Below the pieces are notes generated by a model. The model was not told where the DNA came from. It saw only the letters and a program-made list of their open reading frames with translations, and did no database searches. A stretch of 34,604 bases of DNA from a bacterium (GTDB lineage Bacteria > CG2-30-53-67 > CG2-30-70-394): assembly GCA_024278555.1 (NCBI GenBank), contig JAJRSX010000190.1:1-34604 (forward strand), in the 5' to 3' direction. Positions 24,685 through 31,007 of the stretch are shown here, piece by piece. A program made the position numbers and the translations under genes. The first letter of the stretch is position 1. Each line of letters starts with the position of its first letter.

Positions 24685-25293
24685 GTGGATCGGAAACCAG
24701 ACTACGAATCGATGATCAATGCCATCCTGACCACGTCTTTGTCTTTGGTGGTGATGACCGTTGCCTCTCTCGGGGGGGGCGGCTGCAGCAAGGGTGCGCC
24801 GACAGGTGGCCCTGCGCCGACGCCGTCGACCGTCGCGGCGCCGGCGGAGGCCGGTGCGAAGAAGGCGCCGGCCACGAAAAGCGTGGCGGAGGCACCGGTA
24901 GAGGTGGAGTACGCCTACCGTGCCGAGGGACGTCGCGACCCCTTCGAGTCCCTGATCAAGGGCACGGAGATTGTCACCGCGCCGCCGAAGGAGGAGGGGC
25001 CGTTCGTCGCAGTGGTGGAGGCGGGGAAGTTCTCGCCGCTGGAACGGTACGATCTGGAGGAGCTCCGCCTCGTGGGGGTCATCGACGCCGGGACCTCCTA
25101 TCGGGGTCTGGTCGAGGTGGCCGATGGCAAGAGCTACTTCCTCAGTAGCGGTACACGAGTCGGTCGCAACGGTGGGGTCGTGAGTCGGGTCTTGGAGGAC
25201 CGCGTCGTGATTACCGAAACCTATCGCAATCCCCTGGGTGAGACTCGTACCAAGGATGTGTACCTCACCTTTACGAAGACGGGTGGAGACTGA
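24685..25293 (+). CDS. pilP: Type IV pilus assembly lipoprotein PilP
   Basis: The 202-residue inner-membrane lipoprotein links the PilNO ring to the PilQ secretin. The lipidated cysteine is C34 in ASLGGGGCSKG, followed by a flexible Pro/Ala linker to about residue 75. The folded domain starts YRAEGRRDPFESLI, the PilP hallmark. It continues with LERYDLEELRLVGVI and RGLVEVADGKSYFLSSGTRVGRNGGVV, the beta-sandwich that contacts PilQ. The GTG at 24685 is taken because GAGG lies 8 bases upstream. An ATG at 24712 would give a more ordinary lipoprotein signal (MINAILTTSLSLVVMTVASL) but has no ribosome binding site, so the start is uncertain. It ends 3 bp before pilQ. Confidence 0.9.
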   Translation: MDRKPDYESMINAILTTSLSLVVMTVASLGGGGCSKGAPTGGPAPTPSTVAAPAEAGAKKAPATKSVAEAPVEVEYAYRAEGRRDPFESLIKGTEIVTAPPKEEGPFVAVVEAGKFSPLERYDLEELRLVGVIDAGTSYRGLVEVADGKSYFLSSGTRVGRNGGVVSRVLEDRVVITETYRNPLGETRTKDVYLTFTKTGGD

Positions 25294-25296
25294 TCC

Positions 25297-27141
25297 ATGT
25301 ATACGAGAACAAAGAGCATTCGCTGGCTCGTTGTGCTCCTCTTGGGGAACCTCGTTCCCCTCGGGGCACATTTTGCTTACGCGGCAGGGCCGGCCAGCTC
25401 TACCAACCTCGTTCAGGAGATTCGTCACGAGCGCGTTGGCGATGCGGCCAAGGTGACCTTGGTCACCAAGGCACCGGTGATCTATCGCGTCCTCAACTGG
25501 CAACAGGGTGGTGTGGAGGTCGACCTCTACGACGTCCTTCTGGGCCGGTACGATGCCCAGACCCTCAAGGTAGGTGACGGTGTCGTCGAGCAGATCGAGG
25601 TGAGCAGTTACGGCCAGGGAAAACGCACCATGGGCCGCCTGTTGATCCGCACTGGGTCTCCCGTACTGGTGGATGCAAAGCGTGACGAGGTCGGGCTTAC
25701 CCTCACCCTGACCCAGGGTGGGGCCGCGCCGGTGGCGAAGGGTGGTGACATCGACACCCTGATTCAGCGGTACCAGCAGAGTCACATCGTGCCGCCGTCT
25801 GGAGAGACGGCGGCCTCTCCAGCCGCGCAGGGTGCAGGCGAGGGCGCGCATACGGTCGGGTCGGACAACACCGGTCGTGAGGAGCTCATCGTCTCCAGGA
25901 AGCACTTCACCGGTCGCAAGATGAGCCTCGATTTTCAGGGCGCGAGCATCACCTCGGTCCTTCGTCTCATTGCTGATACCGCAGGTATCAACATGGTCTT
26001 CGGCAAGGACGTCGAGGGCCAGGTGACCATGCAGTTGAAGAACGTCCCTTGGGATCAGGCCCTCGACATCGTCCTCAAGACCAACAGCCTGGGGATGAAG
26101 CGGGAGGGTGGGGTCTACCGTGTCGCCAAGCTCGAGGTCCTCCAGAAGGAGGAGGAGCAGCACATGGCGGTGAAGCGGTCGAAGGAGAAGGCCGAGGATC
26201 TGGAGCGGGTGCTGCTCTCCATCAACTACGCCAACGCCGAGGAGCTCTCCGGAGTGATCAAGGAGCTTCTCAGTCAGCGCGGCAAGATGGACGTGGACGT
26301 CCGTACCAACACCATCATCGTCAAAGACATTCACTCGGTGGTGGAGGAGGCGAAACAGGTGGTCAAGCACCTCGACCTCGCCACGCCGCAGGTGAGTATC
26401 GAGGCGCGGATTGTCGAGGCGACCACCAACTTTGCCAGGGAGCTCGGCATCCAATGGGGTGGTCACTACCAGGCCGGACCCACTACCGGCAACCCCACGG
26501 GGCTCGACTTCCCGCACACCATCGGTCTGGTGGGGACCGCGGATTCCAACGACAGCTTTGCGGTAAACCTCCCCACCACCAAGACCGCCACCGGCGGCAT
26601 CGGTCTCACCCTCGGGTCGCTCACCAATGCCCTCTTTTTGGACCTGCGCCTGTCGGCGCTGGAGGAGTCGGGTGAGGCGAAGGTGATCGCCAGCCCCAGG
26701 ATCACCACCCTCGACAACCAAGAGGCGATCATCAAGCAGGGTGACGAGATCCCCTTCCAGTCCACCTCGGCGAACCAGGGGACCCAGACCGAGTTTAAGG
26801 AGGCCCTCCTGCAGCTCAAGGTCACCCCCCACATCACCTCGAACAAGAAGGTGATCCTCAACATCGTCGCCAGCAAGGACACCCCGGACTTCGCCAACGC
26901 GGTCAACGGCCAGCCGGCGATCTCCAAGCAAGAGGCATCCACCCAGGTTCTTCTCGCGAACCACGAGACCACGGTGATCGGCGGCATCTACTCCATTACC
27001 GAAGAAGACGCCCACTCACGCATCCCCTTCCTGTCACGCATCCCGTGGGCCGGCAACCTCTTCAAGAGCCACCGCCACAAGCGTGACCGCAAGGAGCTCC
27101 TCATCTTCATTACCCCGAGGATTGTCGATGAAGGGGCGTGA
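25297..27141 (+). CDS. pilQ: Type IV pilus secretin PilQ
   Basis: The 614-residue outer-membrane secretin forms the pore through which the pilus leaves. A signal peptide (cleavage near AYA-A at 29/30) is followed by one AMIN domain (about 38-140; RHERVGDAAKVTLVTKAPVIYRV), which binds peptidoglycan in other PilQs. A Pro/Ala/Gly linker comes next. The secretin N0/STN domain (about 208-280) has KMSLDFQGASITSVLRLIADTAGINMVF, and an N1 domain has DVRTNTIIVKDIHSVVEEAKQVV. The secretin core starts SIEARIVEATTNFARELGIQWGG and ends TTVIGGIYSITEEDAHSRIPFLSRIPWAGNLFK and ELLIFITPRIV. All expected blocks are present. Only a single AMIN domain is visible, where some lineages have two or more. ATG at 25297 follows GGTGGAG. 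Confidence 0.96.
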   Translation: MYTRTKSIRWLVVLLLGNLVPLGAHFAYAAGPASSTNLVQEIRHERVGDAAKVTLVTKAPVIYRVLNWQQGGVEVDLYDVLLGRYDAQTLKVGDGVVEQIEVSSYGQGKRTMGRLLIRTGSPVLVDAKRDEVGLTLTLTQGGAAPVAKGGDIDTLIQRYQQSHIVPPSGETAASPAAQGAGEGAHTVGSDNTGREELIVSRKHFTGRKMSLDFQGASITSVLRLIADTAGINMVFGKDVEGQVTMQLKNVPWDQALDIVLKTNSLGMKREGGVYRVAKLEVLQKEEEQHMAVKRSKEKAEDLERVLLSINYANAEELSGVIKELLSQRGKMDVDVRTNTIIVKDIHSVVEEAKQVVKHLDLATPQVSIEARIVEATTNFARELGIQWGGHYQAGPTTGNPTGLDFPHTIGLVGTADSNDSFAVNLPTTKTATGGIGLTLGSLTNALFLDLRLSALEESGEAKVIASPRITTLDNQEAIIKQGDEIPFQSTSANQGTQTEFKEALLQLKVTPHITSNKKVILNIVASKDTPDFANAVNGQPAISKQEASTQVLLANHETTVIGGIYSITEEDAHSRIPFLSRIPWAGNLFKSHRHKRDRKELLIFITPRIVDEGA

Positions 27142-27205
27142 CGCGCGGTGGCGTGGGATGACAACAGCCCGGCGTAAGGGCCACGCATCACAAAGAGAGA
27201 ACGCC

Positions 27206-27796
27206 ATGACCATCTACCGACTTCCCTGGACGCGACGGGCTTTCGTGCCCTCCCTGATGCTCGCCGTCTGTGCCGTATTCAGTCTGGCTGGTTGTGGCTC
27301 CGGTGGTGGGGACGGTGCCGAGGATACCGGCAGTTTGGTGACGATAACCCAGCAATCGGGGAGCACGCAGACGGTCAACGTCGACGTCTCATCGACCGAC
27401 GCCACGGATCCGGTCACGGACGCAAACCTCAGTCTATCGTTCACCAACGAATCGGTGGTTCCTGACGGGAACACTGCAACCGAGCTTGTCCTTTACAGCT
27501 GTTCGGTGAGCTACACGAGCAACGATCCGGTTGCACCTCCTCTCGATCCCGCAGTCTGTTCCACCGAGCTGACCCTGGCGCCTGATAGCACCGTCGATAC
27601 GGATGTCCTCCTCGTCCCCATAGCGGTGATCGTGCAATTTCTCAATGGTCTCACTGCCTTGCCGGACCATCCGGTCGAGTACGAGGCCCATTACACCTTC
27701 GAGTTCAGGAACGTTCCGTTCGACCAGTCGCAGACTGTACGGCCGTCACCCATCCGTTTTTCGATGGCCGACTTCGCCTCCTCGACGACGCCATAA
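27206..27796 (+). CDS. Unknown lipoprotein downstream of pilQ
   Basis: The 196-residue predicted lipoprotein has signal MTIYRLPWTRRAFVPSLMLAVCAVFSLAGC, with a good LAGC lipobox (Cys30) and a Gly/Ser/Asp linker. I do not recognise the mature part. It alternates beta-like stretches (LVTITQQSGSTQTVNVDVSS, ANLSLSFTNESV, ATELVLYSCSVSYTSNDPVAPPL, YEAHYTFEFRNVPFD) and has two cysteines in the body (in LYSCSVSY and AVCSTEL) that could form a disulfide. This suggests a single Ig-like beta-sandwich. The start is the ATG at 27206 with a weak GAGAG before it; the frame is open upstream but lacks a signal. It lies 64 bp after pilQ and just before a Big_1 lipoprotein, with no terminator between, so it is probably part of the pil transcript. 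A pilus accessory or pilotin-like role is speculation. Confidence 0.7.
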   Translation: MTIYRLPWTRRAFVPSLMLAVCAVFSLAGCGSGGGDGAEDTGSLVTITQQSGSTQTVNVDVSSTDATDPVTDANLSLSFTNESVVPDGNTATELVLYSCSVSYTSNDPVAPPLDPAVCSTELTLAPDSTVDTDVLLVPIAVIVQFLNGLTALPDHPVEYEAHYTFEFRNVPFDQSQTVRPSPIRFSMADFASSTTP

Positions 27797-27829
27797 TTTC
27801 GGCTCGTGAACCACCCTCGGGTATGTGAA

Positions 27830-30130
27830 ATGAAACGTCAGATACTGCATGTCACCTCGGTCGTGGCGTTGGCATTGCCCCTCCTGCTGGCGGGCTGCTC
27901 CAGCAGCGGGAACGCCGGCGGGCCGGATTCGGGAGGGACCACGGTCACGACTACCGGAGGTTCGGGGGGGAGCGGTTCTACCGGGATGACCCCGGTGGTG
28001 ACGACCATCACCCTGACCAGCTCGGCCACCTCCATCGGTCTCTCCGAGACCGCCGATCTGACCGCAACCGTGAAAGACCAGGACGGCAACATCATGGAGG
28101 GGGTGACGGTGAGCTTCACCCTCTCGGGGGATCCGACCGACGCCACGGTGACTGCCAGCGCCACCACCGGCTCTGGCGGCACGGCCACGGCAGTCGTCAC
28201 CCCCGGCAACACCGGCGGTGATGCCACCGTCATCGCCAGCGCGAGCGGGGTCAGCAGTAACACGGTAACCGTAACCATCACCCTTCCCACCGCCTCCTCC
28301 CTCTCCGTCTCGATTCTCCCGGCGGAAATCACCGTGAACGGCCAGGCGGTCGGCACCGCGGTGGTGAAGGACGCCGACGGCAACACCCTGGCGGGAAAAA
28401 CAGTCGCCTTCTCCGTGGACAGCGGTTCAGCCACCGGCGCCACCGTTGAACCAGGTTCTGCTACCACCGATTCGGCCGGTATTGCTAGTGCTACGATCAC
28501 TCCCGGCAATGCCGTGGGAACAATCTCGGTCACCGCGACCATAGACGGCCTCTCGGACACGGCATCGGTGTCGGTCACGGCTGCGTCTGCCGGCTCCATC
28601 GCCTTTGTTTCGGCGAGCCCGACCCTGATTGGCGTCATCGGCTCAGGCCTGCCTGAGACATCCACGGTTACCTTTGAGGTGCAGGATGAAACCGGCACCG
28701 CGGTTGCGGACAACACCGTGGTCACCTTTGAGCTCAACGCGTCACCCCTCAGCGACGCGGGTCTCCTGCAGACCACCGCCCTGACCTCCGGAGGTCAGGC
28801 GAGCGTCGTGGTCACCAGTGGCACCGTGGCCGGGCCGGTACAGGTGATCGCCAGCGTGGTCTTTGGCGAGAACACCGTCTCCACCGCCTCGAATAACATC
28901 ACGGTCGGTTCTGGACCGCCGAGTCAGCGCCACTTCAGCATCGCCCGCTCACCGATCAACATTGCCGGCCGCCGTCGTTTCGGTCTGATCACGGATGTGA
29001 CCGCCTTTGTGGCGGATCGATTCAGCAACTTTGCGCCCGAGGGCACCGCGGTAGCGTTCGTCTCCGAGGGGGGCGCTATCGAGGCGCAAGGCAAAACGAC
29101 CCCGGTGGGTAATACCTATCTCGGCTCCACTACGGTCAAGCTGCAGAGTCAAGAGCCGACGCCTAGCGATGGGTGGGTCGATGTGGTGTCCATGGTGACC
29201 GGTGAGGAGTCGTTCGTGGACGCCAACGGCGACGGCAAGTACGAGCCTGGGGAGGACATCTTCGACATCGGCGAGCCGTTCATTGACCAGAACGACAACG
29301 GTGTGTGGGATGGCGACGACCCCGATACCGCCGGGGTGGACGAGTCGGCAACCGACAAGACCGGCGACCGGACGTTCGATGGCGCCCCTGGCGGAAACGG
29401 CGGTGACTTCAACAGTAGCTGCGGGAGTACGCCGACCAGTCGCGGTTATTTCTTCGATGTCGACGGTGACGGTGTTTTTGATCTCGGCGTCGATCGCGAT
29501 CTCGCTACCGGGTCGTTCACGGAATTTATTGAAGGCAACGGCTTCAGAGATGACGATGGTGATTGTCAGTGGGATCCCGGTGAGGTGTTCATCGATCCTT
29601 CCGGGGACGGTCGCTACCTTGCGGGAGTCGATTACACGGATGTGGACGGCGATGGCGCCTACGATGCGGGAGAGGCCTTTATTCAGGAGGTCTTCTTTGA
29701 CGGCAACCAGGAGAATGCCACGGACGGCGTCTATGACGGGCCGAACGGCGTGTGGGACGACAACAGCCTGGTCTTTGACCGCATCAAGGTCGTCTTTTCC
29801 GGCTCGGCGATGACGCTCGCCAGTCCTTCATCGGCCACACTCGCTGAAGATGCGTCAATCCTCATCGACATCTACATCGGTGACAACATCGGCCTACCTC
29901 TCGCGGGGAACGGTACCGCTACTGTCACCATTGGCTCGGATGGCGATGGTAAGGTTGTTGGGACCGGTAATTTTGACGTGGTTGACGGCATGGGCACCCA
30001 CTTCGCCGTAACGGTGCTCAACAACACGGGGGCCACGGCCAGTGGTCTGGCTGCGGTCACTGTGAAGGTGGCCGATTCGGACAATGGTGACATTCCCGAG
30101 ACGACCGTTGCTCTGGTGAGCCTGGACTAG
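27830..30130 (+). CDS. Ig-like (Big_1) lipoprotein with calcium-loop-like repeats
   Basis: The 766-residue lipoprotein has signal MKRQILHVTSVVALALPLLLAGC (Cys23) and a Gly/Ser/Thr linker to about 55. At least three tandem bacterial Ig-like domains of the invasin/intimin (Big_1) type follow (about 55-350; repeated motifs such as VKDQDGNIMEGVTVSFTLSG and VKDADGNTLAGKTVAFSVDSG). A fourth Ig-like part (LITDVTAFVADRFSNFAPEGTAVAFVSEGG) is interrupted or extended by a region at about 455-645. That region is rich in Asp/Asn/Gly loops: DANGDGKYEPGED, DQNDNGVWDGDD, DVDGDGVFDLGVD, DDDGDCQWDPGE, DPSGDGRY and DVDGDGAYDAGE. These resemble EF-hand or dockerin calcium sites. ATG at 27830 is set by the signal peptide. 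It ends 24 bp before a strong terminator, closing the pil operon. A surface adhesin or pilus-associated calcium-binding protein is an inference. Confidence 0.8.
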   Translation: MKRQILHVTSVVALALPLLLAGCSSSGNAGGPDSGGTTVTTTGGSGGSGSTGMTPVVTTITLTSSATSIGLSETADLTATVKDQDGNIMEGVTVSFTLSGDPTDATVTASATTGSGGTATAVVTPGNTGGDATVIASASGVSSNTVTVTITLPTASSLSVSILPAEITVNGQAVGTAVVKDADGNTLAGKTVAFSVDSGSATGATVEPGSATTDSAGIASATITPGNAVGTISVTATIDGLSDTASVSVTAASAGSIAFVSASPTLIGVIGSGLPETSTVTFEVQDETGTAVADNTVVTFELNASPLSDAGLLQTTALTSGGQASVVVTSGTVAGPVQVIASVVFGENTVSTASNNITVGSGPPSQRHFSIARSPINIAGRRRFGLITDVTAFVADRFSNFAPEGTAVAFVSEGGAIEAQGKTTPVGNTYLGSTTVKLQSQEPTPSDGWVDVVSMVTGEESFVDANGDGKYEPGEDIFDIGEPFIDQNDNGVWDGDDPDTAGVDESATDKTGDRTFDGAPGGNGGDFNSSCGSTPTSRGYFFDVDGDGVFDLGVDRDLATGSFTEFIEGNGFRDDDGDCQWDPGEVFIDPSGDGRYLAGVDYTDVDGDGAYDAGEAFIQEVFFDGNQENATDGVYDGPNGVWDDNSLVFDRIKVVFSGSAMTLASPSSATLAEDASILIDIYIGDNIGLPLAGNGTATVTIGSDGDGKVVGTGNFDVVDGMGTHFAVTVLNNTGATASGLAAVTVKVADSDNGDIPETTVALVSLD

Positions 30131-30154
30131 TATTCCTATGGGGGAGACCCATTC

Positions 30155-30188
30155 GGCGCGCGCCTTTCCCAGGGCGCGCGCCTTTTTT
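30155..30188 (+). terminator. Intrinsic terminator ending the pil operon
   Basis: GGCGCGCGCC (30155-30164) and GGCGCGCGCC (30173-30182) form a 10-bp all-GC stem around TTTCCCA, directly followed by six T (30183-30188). It is the clearest rho-independent terminator of the window and marks the 3' end of the pilMNOPQ-lipoprotein transcript. Confidence 0.93.
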
Positions 30189-30220
30189 ATGGTTGAGGCT
30201 CACCCGTACCAGGAGGAGTC

Positions 30221-30532
30221 GTGAGCGACGATCGGATCGCCCTTTACAAGGGTTTTGTGGAGAAGGACCCGAACAACACCATGGCGTGGTATGTCCTCGC
30301 CCAGGAGCACGGGAAGCAAGGTGATACCGCCGAGGCCATGGCGGCCTACCGGCGGGTGATCGAGATCGACCCCGCCTATGTCGCCGCCTACTACCACGGC
30401 GCCGTCGTCTTGCAGGCGGCGGGTGAAATGGAGGAGGCGCGAGAGTTTCTCACCCGCGGTCTCGCCGCGGCTCGCGACAAGGGCGACATGAAGAGCGCGG
30501 GTGAGATGGAAGATCTCTTGCAGCAGCTCTGA
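30221..30532 (+). CDS. Small TPR-repeat protein
   Basis: The 103-residue cytoplasmic protein has tetratricopeptide repeats and no signal. FVEKDPNNTMAWYVLAQEHGKQGDTAEAMAAYRRVIEIDPAYVAAYYHGAVVLQAAGEMEEAREFLTRGLAAA covers two repeats with the canonical W/Y-LG-A-P spacing, plus a C-terminal capping helix (KSAGEMEDLLQQL). Similar proteins of about 100 residues are commonly annotated only as TPR proteins; partner and role cannot be told from sequence. Translation starts at GTG 30221, after a strong AGGAGG at 30211-30216. It lies after the pil terminator, so it needs its own promoter or read-through. I see none clearly; the space is only 32 bp and partly the terminator itself. Confidence 0.85.
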   Translation: MSDDRIALYKGFVEKDPNNTMAWYVLAQEHGKQGDTAEAMAAYRRVIEIDPAYVAAYYHGAVVLQAAGEMEEAREFLTRGLAAARDKGDMKSAGEMEDLLQQL

Positions 30533-30558
30533 TTGGGTATTCAGCTTTCGGCGGATAC

Positions 30559-30847
30559 GCCTATCCCCTTAGCTGATGACCGGAGAAGGGCAATCGGAAG
30601 ACAGCAAGGGCTCAGGGGGGACGGGGATCCACCCATCAGGATCGAAGGAATCACCAGGTGGTCACGGTGCCGGCCTTGAAGGCCATTTCCCCATCGAGGA
30701 GTTGTCCATTTCCCGATCGAGGAAGAGTGAGATGTCGTACATGAAAACGCCTCCCCCCTGTGCGGGTGGATGCCATGTCACTCGCCATGCTCAACCCGTT
30801 GTTCTCAGAATGAAGTACGCCGTCCGTCATGAGCTAAGGGGATAGGC
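30559..30847. mobile_element. MITE-like element with 22-bp terminal inverted repeats
   Basis: Left end GCCTATCCCCTTAGCT(G)ATGAC (30559-30580) and right end 30826-30847 are inverted copies matching at 21 of 22 positions. They bound a 289-bp segment. A near-direct repeat lies just outside each end (CAGCTTTCGGCGGATA before, CAGCTTTCAGCGAATA after). The interior has no convincing gene: an 89-codon frame at 30576-30845 starts inside the repeat. A related sequence occurs at 34392-34540. The size, inverted ends and lack of a transposase fit a miniature non-autonomous element, but transposition is not shown. Confidence 0.6.
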
Positions 30848-31007
30848 AGTTTCAGCAAACAGCTTTCAGCGAATAGCGGAGGGAGTACTGGGGGTATGGG
30901 GGAGAAAAGGGGGGTTGTGCTTTCACCCAGGTCGGGGGGGGCGCTTGCTGGGAGGGAGGGAGTTTTCGCTGACCACTGACCACTGACCGCCTACTGCTTC
31001 TCTCCCC
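30848..31007. other. Gene-free region upstream of asmA-like gene, G-rich
   Basis: 30881-30914 has four G runs with loops of 3-6 bases (GGGAGTACTGGGGGTATGGG and onwards), a possible G-quadruplex on the plus strand. TGACCACTGACCACTGACC (30969-30987) is a short tandem repeat. No clear promoter boxes or Shine-Dalgarno before the ATG at 31008 were found. Confidence 0.5.

Noticed and set aside
24466-27015. An 849-codon minus-strand frame under pilOPQ.
   Set aside because: Antisense of well-conserved PilO, PilP and PilQ; no family resemblance of its own.
30576-30845. An 89-codon frame inside the MITE-like element.
   Set aside because: It starts within the left terminal repeat and ends in the right one. 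The related copy at 34392 does not preserve it.
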